A model generated the notes under the pieces. It saw only the letters and a program-made list of their open reading frames with translations, did no database searches and was not told the DNA's origin. The translations under genes were made by a program, and so were the position numbers. Positions 26,225 to 38,046 of a stretch of 64,000 nt of DNA are shown here, one piece after another (position 1 is the first letter of the stretch; each line of letters begins with the position of its first letter). This stretch comes from Deinococcus peraridilitoris DSM 19664 (lineage in GTDB: Bacteria; Deinococcota; Deinococci; Deinococcales; Deinococcaceae), in NCBI RefSeq assembly GCF_000317835.1, contig NC_019793.1, positions 1,364,001-1,428,000 of the forward strand, read 5' to 3'.

Positions 26225-27222
26225 TGCGCCTGAAAGCCGCCCTCCTCGGCTGTGGAAGTTTCGCACGCCGCCACACCCAGGTCCTCGGCACGCTGGGGGA
26301 TGAAGTGCAACTCGTGGCCTTTTCCGACCGCAACGAGTGGAAGGCACGCGCCTTCTCGGATGAGTTCAGCGGCGGTCAGGCGCGCGTCTTCACGCATCAC
26401 CACGCGCTGCTGGAGGAAATGAGCCTTGATCTGCTGGTGGTGTGCCTCCCGCCGTTCGGGCACAGCGACGAGGTGGAACGCGCCGCCGAGCGTGGCGTGC
26501 ACGTGTTCATCGAGAAGCCCATCGCGCTTGACATGCCTCACGCGTCACGGATGGTGCGCGCGGCAGAGCAGGCCGGCATCCGAACACAGGTGGGGTTCAT
26601 GTCCCGCTTCGGAGAAGCCGTCGAGCAGTTCAAGCAGCGTGTGGACTCCGGTGAGGCCGGCGCGGTCGGGCTGTTCAGCGCCCGCTACTTCTGCAATGCC
26701 CTGCACGCCCCCTGGTGGCGCGACCGCGAGAAGTCCGGCGGGCAGCTCGTCGAGCAGGCGATTCACCTCTTCGACGTCCTGCGCTTCCTGATGGGAGACC
26801 CGGTCAGCGTGTACAGCCGTCAGGCGAATTTCTTTCACCGCGACGTGCCCGGATATACTGCCGAGGACACCAGCGCCACCCTCCTGAATTTCGCCAGTGG
26901 CGCGATCGGTGTGGTGCAGGCCACCAACGGCGCGGTTCCGCAACGCTGGCTGTCGGAGTTTCAGGTGGTCGCGCAGCACCTGACCGCCGAGTTCGCCAGC
27001 CACAGCCACGCAACCTTCCACTTCACATCACAGCCGAACACGCCCGTGCACACGATTGACTCAGGCGATGACGTGTTCGTGCGTCAGATGTCAGATCTTG
27101 TGCGAGCGATCCGCACGGGCAGTGAAACGCGCACGCCGCTTCGTGAGGGTGCGCGCACCCTCGAGCTGGTGCTGGCCGCCCGCCGATCCGCCGAAGAAGC
27201 CCGCGAAGTGCGCCTTGACTGA
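26224..27222 (+). CDS. Gfo/Idh/MocA-family oxidoreductase
   Basis: A 332-residue NAD(P)-dependent oxidoreductase. The N-terminal Rossmann motif is AALLGCGSFARRHTQVLG, the catalytic-region Lys is in FIEKPIALDMPHA, and the downstream segments GGQLVEQAIHLFDVLRFLMGDP and FQVVAQHLTAEF fit the C-terminal alpha/beta domain. The His that helps catalysis is in QAIHLFD. Members oxidise sugars, inositols or sugar acids. The start overlaps the preceding dehydrogenase by one base, showing translational coupling. Confidence 0.9.
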   Translation: MRLKAALLGCGSFARRHTQVLGTLGDEVQLVAFSDRNEWKARAFSDEFSGGQARVFTHHHALLEEMSLDLLVVCLPPFGHSDEVERAAERGVHVFIEKPIALDMPHASRMVRAAEQAGIRTQVGFMSRFGEAVEQFKQRVDSGEAGAVGLFSARYFCNALHAPWWRDREKSGGQLVEQAIHLFDVLRFLMGDPVSVYSRQANFFHRDVPGYTAEDTSATLLNFASGAIGVVQATNGAVPQRWLSEFQVVAQHLTAEFASHSHATFHFTSQPNTPVHTIDSGDDVFVRQMSDLVRAIRTGSETRTPLREGARTLELVLAARRSAEEAREVRLD

Positions 27223-27313
27223 CGCCTCACCGTCACCGGTCACGCTGAAGGAGGACGCGCAGCCACAGCAGCGTCATACTGACGAACAACACCATTTTCT
27301 CGTGGAGGATTCC

Positions 27314-29161
27314 TTGAAACACTTGAGAGACCATCATCCTCGTCCGCAACTCACCCGCGAGCAATGGCAGGATCTGTCGGGCCCTTGGGCATTCGCATTC
27401 GACGACCAGAATGTCGGCCTGCGACAGCGCTGGTTTGAGTCCCCCCAGCACTTCGACCGGCAGATCCTGGTGCCGTTTCCACCTGAATCACACGCGAGTG
27501 GCTTGCGAGAGACGGGTTTTCATCCGGTCGTCTGGTATCGCCGGACGTTCCAGGTCGGCCCGGCAGAACGCTCGGGCCGCCTGCTGCTGCACTTCGGGGC
27601 AGTCGATTACCGCGCGCGGGTGTGGCTCAACGGTCGCCTGGTCGCCGAACACGAAGGAGGCCACACGCCCTTCACAGCCGACCTGAGCGACGCCTTGACT
27701 GACGACGGCGAACAGGTGCTGGTGGTGCGCGCCGAGGACGATCCCCGGGACCTCGCGCAACCACGGGGCAAGCAGGACTGGCTTTTGGAACCCCACGCCA
27801 TCTGGTACCACCGAACGACGGGCATCTGGCAGACGGTCTGGCTGGAATGCGTGCCGTGGACGTACCTTCAGCACCTCCGCTGGACCCCCAACCTCAACCG
27901 GATGGAACTGCACCTGCAAGCGCAGCTGAACGACGCTCCGGCAGAACCCTGCGACCTGCGCGTACGTCTGACGTTACGTGGGCAGTTTCTCGCGGAACAG
28001 GTGGTGCGCGTGATTGGCCGTCAAGTGGCCTGCACGCTGTCGCTTCAACACCTGCCGGTCAATCCTGAACGTGACGACCTGCTGTGGTCTCCCAGACGGC
28101 CCAACCTGATCGATGCCGAACTGAGCCTGCTGCAAAACGGGTCGCTCCTCGATCAGGTGGCCTCATATGCGGGCATGCGCAGCGTCGCCGTCAAAGGCGG
28201 TCGCTTCCTGCTCAACGGCCTGTCGTATTACCAGCGGCTCGTGCTGGCTCAGAATTACTGGCCCCAGTCGCACCTCGCCGCTCCGGACCCGCAGGCCCTG
28301 GAGCGTGAGGTACGCCTCGTCAAGGACCTCGGGTTCAACGGTGTCCGCATTCATCAGAAGATCGAAGATCCCCGGTTTCTGTATTGGTGCGACACCCTCG
28401 GATTGCTGGTGTGGGGCGAAATGCCCAGCGCGTACGTCTTCACCGAGCAGATGTGTGAACGCCTGACGCGCGAATGGCTTGAATTCATCCGGCGGGATTA
28501 CAGTCATCCCTGTGTCGTCGCGTGGGTTCCCCTCAATGAATCCTGGGGCGTACCGGACTTGGAAGGTGACAGCGCGCAACGGGCTTTCGCGAGGGGACTC
28601 TACCAGCTCACCAAAGCGTTCGACCCAACCCGGCCGGTGATCGCCAACGACGGCTGGCAGTTTGTGGGTGGAGAAATGATCGGTGTGCACGATTACGCGA
28701 CGCAGGGCGCCACACTGCGGGAACGTTACGGCACACATGAAGCCATGGAACGCACCTTGCAGTACGTGCAACCGTACTTCCGCAACCTCCTGACCCACGG
28801 AGAAGCGCGCGCTGACGAAGCGATGATCCTGAGTGAATTCGGCGGGCTCAGTTTTGCGCCGGGCGCCGACCAGGCCTGGTTTGGGTACGGCACCGTCACC
28901 AGCAGCGAAGGACTGCTCGAGCGTTACCGGGAACTGGTAACGGCCGTGCTGCACTCGGAAGTGCTGATGGGCTTCTGCTACACGCAGCTGACGGATACCG
29001 AACAGGAAACCAACGGGCTGCTCACGGCCGAACGGCAACCCAAGCTGGACATCGACGTGTTGCGGGCCATCAATACCCGGTCATCACAATCGATGCCTGG
29101 CGACGTGCTCAAGGACATTCATCATGACGCCCAAGCCCGCCACGATTCACGGCTCAAGTAA
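27314..29161 (+). CDS. GH2-family glycosidase (beta-galactosidase/glucuronidase type)
   Basis: A 615-residue family 2 glycoside hydrolase. The N-terminal jelly-roll has PRPQLTREQWQDLSGPWAFAF and VVWYRRTFQV and LHFGAVDYRARVWLNG. The TIM-barrel part carries the acid/base Glu in VAWVPLNESWGVPD and the nucleophile Glu in MILSEFGGLSF. No signal peptide, so it acts in the cytoplasm. I choose TTG 27314 as start, because GGAGG lies 5 bp upstream and the GH2 domain begins there; the frame stays open further upstream. It closes the sugar gene cluster. Confidence 0.87.
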   Translation: MKHLRDHHPRPQLTREQWQDLSGPWAFAFDDQNVGLRQRWFESPQHFDRQILVPFPPESHASGLRETGFHPVVWYRRTFQVGPAERSGRLLLHFGAVDYRARVWLNGRLVAEHEGGHTPFTADLSDALTDDGEQVLVVRAEDDPRDLAQPRGKQDWLLEPHAIWYHRTTGIWQTVWLECVPWTYLQHLRWTPNLNRMELHLQAQLNDAPAEPCDLRVRLTLRGQFLAEQVVRVIGRQVACTLSLQHLPVNPERDDLLWSPRRPNLIDAELSLLQNGSLLDQVASYAGMRSVAVKGGRFLLNGLSYYQRLVLAQNYWPQSHLAAPDPQALEREVRLVKDLGFNGVRIHQKIEDPRFLYWCDTLGLLVWGEMPSAYVFTEQMCERLTREWLEFIRRDYSHPCVVAWVPLNESWGVPDLEGDSAQRAFARGLYQLTKAFDPTRPVIANDGWQFVGGEMIGVHDYATQGATLRERYGTHEAMERTLQYVQPYFRNLLTHGEARADEAMILSEFGGLSFAPGADQAWFGYGTVTSSEGLLERYRELVTAVLHSEVLMGFCYTQLTDTEQETNGLLTAERQPKLDIDVLRAINTRSSQSMPGDVLKDIHHDAQARHDSRLK

Positions 29162-29178
29162 ACGGCAGGCCGGCACAC

Positions 29179-29226
29179 TGGAATTGATGGAGTGAGCTTC
29201 TCCATCAATTCCACTAACAAACGCTC
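29179..29226. repeat. Short repeat with hairpin behind GH2, also a probable terminator
   Basis: A perfect 14-bp stem (TGGAATTGATGGAG with its complement, 7-nt loop) stands 17 bp after the GH2 stop. The flanking ACAAACGCTC and the GATGGAG-N7-CTCCATCAATTCCA core recur, in the opposite orientation, at the left end of the element at 61700-61959. So this is a copy or remnant of the same repeat family that can work as a bidirectional terminator between convergent genes. Confidence 0.65.
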
Positions 29227-29233
29227 CAGGACG

Positions 29234-30277
29234 TTACGCCTCGGTGCCGAGGTGCTCGCGCGCCCACTCGTAGAATTCAGGCTTGTAGAACTCCAGACGG
29301 ACTTTCTTGTATTCCTTGGTGGAATACAGAATGGCGTGGTCGATTCCCTGAGCGACCTCGTCTGCAATGGCCTGAATTTTCCCAAAAGCCTCTTCCTTGC
29401 TGCGCCCGTGCACCATGGTGAAGATGGTGTAGGGCCACTCCGGATACGTGGGCCGCAGGTAGCAATGTGAGACTGCCTTGAACTCCGCCATGCGCTGCCC
29501 CACCCGGGCCACGTCCGACTGAGGCACCGCCCAGACACCCATGGCATTAAAGGTGAATCCCGCCTTCTGGTGGCGAAACACGGCACTGACCCGCCGCAGC
29601 GCCCCGGCGGCCTTCATCTGCGCAGCATGCGCGGACAGCTCCTCGATGGTCATGCCCAGGGCCGCACACGCCGACGCGTAAGGCTCCTCGACGAGCGGCA
29701 GGTCCTTCTGAAACTCCAAGACAAACTGCCGATCGATCCCGCTCACCTGATACCCGATGTTGCGGTTCTCGTTGGTGTACTGCGGCTTGCTCTTGGCGTT
29801 CCAGTCCTCGGTGCCGGTCATGTCGAACTCCACACCGATCTTGTACAGGTGCAGCGTCGGCATCAGGCGCGTCAGGTCGGCGCCTGACACCTCGTGCAGC
29901 TTCTGCACGTGCGCTTCGAGGTCACTCTCGGGCGGCACGGCGATGGTGTACCACAAATTGAAGTCGTGGTTGCGCTTGTAGTTGTGGCTCACGCCCGGGT
30001 GCGCGTTGATCACCTCAGCCACTGCGTCGAGTTTGTCCGGATCGGCTTTCACCGCCACCAGGCTCGACTGGTAACCCAGCGTGCGGGTATCAAAAATCGC
30101 GCTGATCTGACGCAGCACGCCCTTGTCCTTCTCTTCGCGCAAGATGGCCAGGGCCGCCTCCTCGGTCAGGCCGACCTCCTGAGCGAGCACACGATACGGC
30201 CGCGCCACGATCGGAATGTCCTTCTGCACGCGATTGAGCAGCAGCTCACGCGGCGTCGTTTCGGTCACGGCGGTCAT
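29234..30277 (-). CDS. Fused Lrp/AsnC-type protein resembling siroheme decarboxylase (AhbA-AhbB/NirDL)
   Basis: The 347-residue protein consists of two Lrp/AsnC-like units in tandem, each with a winged-helix-like N-part and a RAM-like ferredoxin fold. The second half contains CYLRPTYPEWPYTIFTMVHGRS, very like the YPEWPY-x-x-FTMVHG signature of siroheme decarboxylase subunits AhbB/NirL; the first half has HNYKRNHDFNLWYTIAV, like AhbA/NirD. Those enzymes convert siroheme to didecarboxysiroheme in heme d1 or alternative heme synthesis. No heme genes are nearby, so a regulator or another role is possible. TAGCGT lies 6 bp before the ATG, suggesting a leaderless transcript. Confidence 0.75.
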   Translation of the reverse strand: MTAVTETTPRELLLNRVQKDIPIVARPYRVLAQEVGLTEEAALAILREEKDKGVLRQISAIFDTRTLGYQSSLVAVKADPDKLDAVAEVINAHPGVSHNYKRNHDFNLWYTIAVPPESDLEAHVQKLHEVSGADLTRLMPTLHLYKIGVEFDMTGTEDWNAKSKPQYTNENRNIGYQVSGIDRQFVLEFQKDLPLVEEPYASACAALGMTIEELSAHAAQMKAAGALRRVSAVFRHQKAGFTFNAMGVWAVPQSDVARVGQRMAEFKAVSHCYLRPTYPEWPYTIFTMVHGRSKEEAFGKIQAIADEVAQGIDHAILYSTKEYKKVRLEFYKPEFYEWAREHLGTEA

Positions 30278-30429
30278 GGGGTCACGCTAGCACGCGGCGC
30301 GTGGGCAAAGGTCCCTGCCCGTCACGGCAGAGGGTGTCTGTGAGGTGGTTTAGGGTTTGCCAGGGGCTTGGCGAGGGCAAATACAGTCAAACGTCAAAAA
30401 CCACCCCAAAGAGTCTTCATCCCAAAAGC

Positions 30430-30807
30430 TCAATCGACCACCGCGACCACTTCAATCTCCACCAGCACATCGCGCGGAAGACGCGAAACCTCCACCGTGC
30501 TCCGTGCCGGAAAAGGCTCTGAGAAGTGCTCGGCGTACACTGCGTTGAGTTCTGCAAACTGCCCGAGGTCCGTCACGAACACCGTGGCCTTGATGACGCG
30601 CGACAAGGAGGTGCCCGCCGCTTCCAGCACGGCCTGCAAATTGGCAAAAACCTGCCGTGCCTGCTCTTCGATGCTGCCTTCAACCAGGGTGCCGTCGGGC
30701 CGCAGGGGAATCTGGCCGCTGGTGTACACGAGCTGACCGTGACGGATGGCCTGGCTGTAGGGGCCGATGGCGGCGGGCGCGTGAGGCGTGCTGATGGACT
30801 GGGTCAT
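30430..30807 (-). CDS. ridA: RidA-family reactive imine deaminase
   Basis: A 125-residue member of the RidA/YjgF/YER057c family, which hydrolyses reactive enamine/imine intermediates. Hallmarks are [22 protein letters not shown], the catalytic Arg in [12 protein letters not shown], and the terminal [23 protein letters not shown]. Length is standard. TAAAGT is followed by 6 bases and the ATG, so the gene is probably transcribed as a leaderless mRNA. It lies 24 bp downstream of the PP2C gene on the same strand; its own promoter lies at the end of that gene. Confidence 0.95.
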   Translation of the reverse strand: MTQSISTPHAPAAIGPYSQAIRHGQLVYTSGQIPLRPDGTLVEGSIEEQARQVFANLQAVLEAAGTSLSRVIKATVFVTDLGQFAELNAVYAEHFSEPFPARSTVEVSRLPRDVLVEIEVVAVVD

Positions 30808-30831
30808 GCCTTTACTTTACGGTCCCGCAGC

Positions 30832-31926
30832 TTATTTGGAGGAGCCCTTGTGGGTGACATCGCGTTTGTGCTCTTTGGAGCGCGCGGCACGGGGCTCGCG
30901 TTGCAACAGGCGTGGCGTGAGCAGCAGGGCGGCGAGGGCGAGCACACCCAGCGCAGCGACCGTGACGTTGTGTTCGGGCAGGATGATCATGCCGAGCAGG
31001 GTCAGGTAAAGCACGGCCAGGGTCAGGTAAGTCACCGGGCGACGCGGCGAGGGTGTGCGTAACGCTTCGATGTCGATCGGACCTTCGTCGCTCAGGGCAG
31101 GCAACGGGTAACGGGGCCTCGGGGCATTCACGCGGACGTCGATGACCAGCACCGTGATGTTGTCAGGTCCACCGCGCGCATTGGCCGTCGCGATCAGCCG
31201 GGCGAGCAGCTCTGGCGCATCAGGAATCTGGGTGAGGAGCTGCGCGATTTCGGCGTCGTCAACAACGGCGGTGAGGCCGTCGCTGCACACCAGCAGCCGG
31301 TCACCGCGCTCGAGCGGTACGCCCAGCAGGTCGAGACGGACCCGTTCGTCGCTGCCCAGGGCGTTACTGACGACGTTGCGCCAATGGTGACCGCGCGCTT
31401 CCTGCTCGCTGAGAAAGCCCCGACGAACCTGCTCGGCCACCCAGGAGTGATCGCGGGTGAGGCGGGCGAGCTTGCCGCCACGCATCAGGTAGGCACGAGA
31501 ATCGCCGACGTTGGCGATCAATGCCGCGCCCCCATCGATGGCCACGGCAGTCAGGGTCGTTCCCATGCCGGCCTCACTGCCGACCGCGTGGCGGTAAACG
31601 GCGAGGTTGGCTGCCTGCACCGCATCGACGAGTCGGTCGGGAGCGGCTTCTGCGGAGCGCAGGTACACCTCGCGCAATTCCTCGATGGCGATGCGTGAAG
31701 CGACATCTCCTGCCGCGTGTCCACCCATGCCGTCGGCTACGGCGAAGAGGCCCCCACCTTGTCCGTCGGCGAGCAGGGCGGCGTCCTCGTTGAGGCTTCG
31801 CTCGCGGCCGGGATCGGTGAGCATGGCGGCGGTGAACTGGCGCGTGGTGCGCAGGATGGGGCCGGACAAGCGCGAGTTGTCGCTCGATCCGTTTTCGGGA
31901 GCGCTGGAATTCCCGCCTTGCCGCAT
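30832..31926 (-). CDS. PP2C-type serine/threonine phosphatase with C-terminal membrane anchor
   Basis: A 364-residue protein phosphatase. The metal-binding motifs of the PPM family are present: RSLNEDAALL, FAVADGMGGHAAGD, LIANVGDSRAYL, LLVCSDGLTAVVDD and RGGPDNITVLVID. The last 80 residues carry two hydrophobic helices (VTYLTLAVLYLTLLGMIIL and VAALGVLALAALLL), so the catalytic domain faces the cytoplasm from the membrane. Bacterial PP2C enzymes oppose Ser/Thr kinases. The ATG at 31926 is supported by TATATT placed 6 bp upstream (leaderless). A kinase partner is not in the window. Confidence 0.92.
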   Translation of the reverse strand: MRQGGNSSAPENGSSDNSRLSGPILRTTRQFTAAMLTDPGRERSLNEDAALLADGQGGGLFAVADGMGGHAAGDVASRIAIEELREVYLRSAEAAPDRLVDAVQAANLAVYRHAVGSEAGMGTTLTAVAIDGGAALIANVGDSRAYLMRGGKLARLTRDHSWVAEQVRRGFLSEQEARGHHWRNVVSNALGSDERVRLDLLGVPLERGDRLLVCSDGLTAVVDDAEIAQLLTQIPDAPELLARLIATANARGGPDNITVLVIDVRVNAPRPRYPLPALSDEGPIDIEALRTPSPRRPVTYLTLAVLYLTLLGMIILPEHNVTVAALGVLALAALLLTPRLLQREPRAARSKEHKRDVTHKGSSK

Positions 31927-32037
31927 GGCTTCAATATAAGGGAGATATGAAGGAAATTGGGGGCGGTTTTTATAATTGATCGAAGGAGAGCTTGCAGGAC
32001 CGACCCCTGATGCAAACCAGAACGTCTTGACTCCCGC

Positions 32038-32066
32038 TTGACCTGTTCGACGCTCCCTCGTAAGGT
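32038..32066 (+). promoter_or_regulatory. Promoter of the pheS-pheT leader
   Basis: TTGACC (32038-32043), 17 bp, TAAGGT (32061-32066), followed by GAAGGT and ATG at 32073. The spacing puts the transcription start at the first base of the leader peptide. This is the best complete -35/-10 pair among the leaderless promoters in the window. Confidence 0.75.
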
Positions 32067-32072
32067 GAAGGT

Positions 32073-32129
32073 ATGTCTTTACCCCGGACCCAGCGGTCAC
32101 GTTCGCCTTTTCTGAGGTGCGGGGTTTAG
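32073..32129 (+). CDS. Leaderless 18-residue leader peptide before pheS
   Basis: ATG at 32073 opens an 18-codon frame, MSLPRTQRSRSPFLRCGV, ending in TAG at 32127-32129. It begins where transcription is predicted to begin. Its only Phe codon is number 13 (32109-32111), about six codons before the stop, and the stop codon lies inside the left arm of the antiterminator hairpin. In enteric bacteria pheST is controlled by a Phe-rich leader peptide; here the Phe count is low, so control could depend on other residues or on ribosome release. Small size makes it a candidate rather than a certain gene. Confidence 0.5.
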   Translation: MSLPRTQRSRSPFLRCGV

Positions 32130-32177
32130 CAGGCTGATTCAGTGCTGCTCGCCCCGCCCGTGTGGCGGGGCTTTTTT
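32119..32177 (+). promoter_or_regulatory. pheS: Transcription attenuator before pheS
   Basis: An intrinsic terminator at 32151-32177 (GCCCCGCC, 5-nt loop, GGCGGGGC, six T) stands 36 bp before pheS although no gene precedes it on this strand. An alternative hairpin pairs GCGGGG (32119-32124) and AGCAG (32128-32132) with CTGCT (32145-32149) and CCCCGC (32152-32157). It uses the same left arm as the terminator, so the two folds exclude each other. The T-box consensus is absent. This is a ribosome- or RNA-mediated attenuator. Confidence 0.65.
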
Positions 32178-32183
32178 GATTGA

Positions 32184-35593
<3,410 letters not shown>

Positions 35594-35597
35594 ATGC

Positions 35598-35628
35598 AAA
35601 AGAGGGCGCGTTGCTCGCGCCCTCTTTT
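35598..35628 (+). terminator. pheT intrinsic terminator
   Basis: A 13-bp stem, AAAAGAGGGCGCG with its complement around a 5-nt loop, ends in TTTT 5 bp after the pheT stop. The A-rich arm means it could also stop transcripts from the other side. Confidence 0.85.
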
Positions 35629-35639
35629 CCTGCTATTAT
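35611..35639 (+). promoter_or_regulatory. Promoter of the tRNA cluster
   Basis: TTGCTC (35611-35616), 17 bp, TATTAT (35634-35639) precede tRNA-Pro by 19 bp. The -35 element lies within the loop and right arm of the pheT terminator. Confidence 0.55.
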
Positions 35640-35658
35640 TTCGGGGCGCGTGGGACGC

Positions 35659-35735
<77 letters not shown>

Positions 35736-35765
35736 GGACCAACGGTCAGGAAAGCCCACGTGATC

Positions 35766-35840
<75 letters not shown>

Positions 35841-35872
35841 AATACGGCACTGACCTCGTTGGTGCTCGCTCT

Positions 35873-35908
35873 GCTGAGGGCGGGGTGACACGTCGCCCCG
35901 CCCTCAGC
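35873..35908 (+). terminator. Strong hairpin between tRNA-Gly and tRNA-Arg
   Basis: A perfect 13-bp GC-rich stem (GCTGAGGGCGGGG with its complement, 10-nt loop) is followed by GCTTT and lies only 5 bp before tRNA-Arg. It is either a terminator for the first two tRNAs or a processing structure within the tRNA transcript. Confidence 0.6.
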
Positions 35909-35913
35909 GCTTT

Positions 35914-35990
<77 letters not shown>

Positions 35991-36019
35991 AAACAAAAGC
36001 CGTTTAGGACGGCAAAACG

Positions 36020-36058
36020 AGAGAGCCTGTGGGTGGAGCAATTCGCCACAGGCTCTCT
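36020..36058 (+). terminator. Hairpin after tRNA-Arg
   Basis: A 13-bp stem (AGAGAGCCTGTGG with its complement, 13-nt loop) lies 29 bp behind tRNA-Arg. A smaller stem (GCCGT/ACGGC, 35999-36013) precedes it. It lacks a long T-run but is the natural end of the tRNA transcript. Confidence 0.6.
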
Positions 36059-36098
36059 TGTGCGTAATGCGTGCGTAACGCAAATCGTGTAGTTGGCG

Positions 36099-36317
36099 CT
36101 ATTCGAGCAAGCTCCACAAGTATTCAATACCTCTTTCAACGGACGCTCCCACCGCTGAAGAAGCGATCATAGGCGTTAAGGTAGTCCGTAGACGCTGAAG
36201 AAGGCTCTTTTGAGCTGTGCTGTCCGGCTGAGCAATTTCGCTTGCAGCCTCGAGCTCGGCTGCCAACCTAAGCGCCTCGGTTCTGATCGCTTCATCCTCA
36301 CCCGACGTTTTGATCAT
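36099..36317 (-). CDS. Small hypothetical protein
   Basis: A 72-residue frame, predicted helical (EAIRTEALRLAAELEAASEIAQ), with an Ala/Ser-rich C-terminal part ending in VERGIEYLWSLLE. No family is recognised. It lies 14 bp downstream of another small frame on the same strand, between tRNA-Arg and the integrase, so it belongs to the putative integrated element. Confidence 0.45.
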   Translation of the reverse strand: MIKTSGEDEAIRTEALRLAAELEAASEIAQPDSTAQKSLLQRLRTTLTPMIASSAVGASVERGIEYLWSLLE

Positions 36318-36331
36318 GCCTTTAAGCCTGC

Positions 36332-36526
36332 TTAAAGCTTCGATGAAGTCTGGACTGCCAGACGCAACAATGTTCCTCTCGGCTCGAACGCGACGATTTT
36401 TCCATCAGCTCTGATAATGATTCCATCATGGAAATCGCTACTAACCACGTTGTCCGAGATAATTGAGTCTTCGATATCACTCCCACGCATGGTGATTCCT
36501 GTGCGGCGTTGGTCGTCGTTCGTCAT
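36332..36526 (-). CDS. Small hypothetical protein
   Basis: A 64-residue frame of short beta-like segments (SDIEDSIISDNVVSSDFHDGIIIRADGKIVAFE). TTATCT followed by TAAGGT and the ATG could be a leaderless promoter, the pattern seen at chromosomal genes in this window. It precedes the 72-residue frame in what looks like a two-gene unit. Function unknown. Confidence 0.45.
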   Translation of the reverse strand: MTNDDQRRTGITMRGSDIEDSIISDNVVSSDFHDGIIIRADGKIVAFEPRGTLLRLAVQTSSKL

Positions 36527-36572
36527 ACCTTAAGATAAGGTTAAATGCTTTTCCATCAGCCGGAAGACCTTT

Positions 36573-37955
36573 TCAATTCGTTAGTCCTTGGGAAGAGGCT
36601 CGTATTGTTAGCGGCTCTGCGAACAAGTCCACCGTCTGCTCCCGCTTCTCGTTGTCCAGAACATGCCGGTATACGTCCAGCGTGATCGGGACCCGCGCAT
36701 GGCCGAGGATTTTACTCACGACTTTCACTGGCACCTTGCGCCGCAGCGCGAGGGTCGCGTAAGTGTGCCTGAGGTCATGCGGTGAGATCATAGGCAGCTT
36801 CTTGCCGCTCCGCACGACCGCCTCAAGGTGCGCCAGCTTGTCAGGCTCCACGATCTTCCGCACGTACTTGGCGCGCTCCTCAAACGTTTCAGGGTCACTC
36901 CATTCAAGCAGCACGGCTAAGGCGCGGTTCAAATTGTCCAGGTGGGTGAACTCGCCTTCCTCGGTGGCGAAGACTGCGCCGGTGTCACGCCAGGTTTCCC
37001 CCATCACCTCGTGCTCCCACGCTTGGAGCTCTCTATGTGCCTTGAGCGCCGCCGTCAGACTCGCAGGCATAGGAATGTCACGCCGGGAGTACGTGGTCTT
37101 GAGGTCAGCGAGCAGCACCTCGCTCTTCTTTCCTCCACCTTTCGCCTCGCGTTCCACAATCACCATTTGCTGACGGACCTTCAGCACACCACGCTCAAGG
37201 TCAACGTTGTCCCAGGTGAGTCCCATCACCTCGCCGCGCCTCATCCCGACGCTGACCGCCGTGAAGAGTGCAGGCCAGAGACGCGCAAGCCTTGCTGCAT
37301 GCAACGCCGCGCCGACCTCGTGGAGACGCGCGATTTGCTCGAAGTCCAGCACTCGGCCAGTACGCTCGGTTGCCTGTGTCTTGGGCGTCTTCACACCGTC
37401 CATCGGATTCGCGTAGATGATTTGATCCTGTACAGCCTCTCGAAACACGGTGCGTAATCGAGTAGCGACCTTAGCGAGCGTCCGACCGCTCATCGACTGG
37501 CCTTTGCCGAGACCCACGCCTTTGTCTTTCGTCATCTCCTGTTTTGAGAGCACCGTAAGCGCATCTTTCAGGTGTCGAGCGCGCACGTCCTTTACCTTCA
37601 TGGAACCGATGAGGGCCAGCGCGTACCCCAACTCCTGTCGGTAGAGCGCCACGCTTCGCGCTCGGGCTTGAGTCTGACGGCTCAGCCAGCGCTCCGCGAA
37701 GTCCGCGACAGTGATGCTGTCGGCGGAGGCGAGCAGGCCACGATCCCGGTCAGTCAGCCGATCACGCAATGCCTTCTGCGCTTCTCTTTTGCTGTTCGCT
37801 ACACCAGATAGCTCCTGGCGCTTCTTCTTCCCGGTCGTGGGGTCCACCGTGTAGCCCATGGTGATTGCCCAACGGTACTTGCCTGGCCGGTATTCATGAA
37901 TAGTGCCTTGACCGTTCCCTCGAGTTCTGGTCTTCTTGTCGTCACTCTTCGACAT
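36573..37955 (-). CDS. int: Tyrosine site-specific recombinase (integrase)
   Basis: A 460-residue phage/ICE-type integrase. The N-terminal arm-binding part has GNGQGTIHEYRPGKYRWAI, the SAM-like core-binding domain starts at ITVADFAERWLSRQ, and the catalytic domain carries the Arg of SVGMRRGEVMGLTW, the HDLRHTYATLAL box, GHARV and the nucleophile Tyr in VYRHVL. It reads toward tRNA-Arg, the usual orientation of integrases next to attL. GAAAGG precedes the ATG. It looks complete and is probably responsible for insertion of the surrounding accessory DNA. Confidence 0.93.
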   Translation of the reverse strand: MSKSDDKKTRTRGNGQGTIHEYRPGKYRWAITMGYTVDPTTGKKKRQELSGVANSKREAQKALRDRLTDRDRGLLASADSITVADFAERWLSRQTQARARSVALYRQELGYALALIGSMKVKDVRARHLKDALTVLSKQEMTKDKGVGLGKGQSMSGRTLAKVATRLRTVFREAVQDQIIYANPMDGVKTPKTQATERTGRVLDFEQIARLHEVGAALHAARLARLWPALFTAVSVGMRRGEVMGLTWDNVDLERGVLKVRQQMVIVEREAKGGGKKSEVLLADLKTTYSRRDIPMPASLTAALKAHRELQAWEHEVMGETWRDTGAVFATEEGEFTHLDNLNRALAVLLEWSDPETFEERAKYVRKIVEPDKLAHLEAVVRSGKKLPMISPHDLRHTYATLALRRKVPVKVVSKILGHARVPITLDVYRHVLDNEKREQTVDLFAEPLTIRASSQGLTN

Positions 37956-38046
37956 CTCAGATTGCCTTTCGCACGAGATTGATCGCGCTCCTGTTGATGC
38001 TGTAAGCGCCTGCTAGGGGGAACTCCTCCGGTCAGGGGCGCATGGG

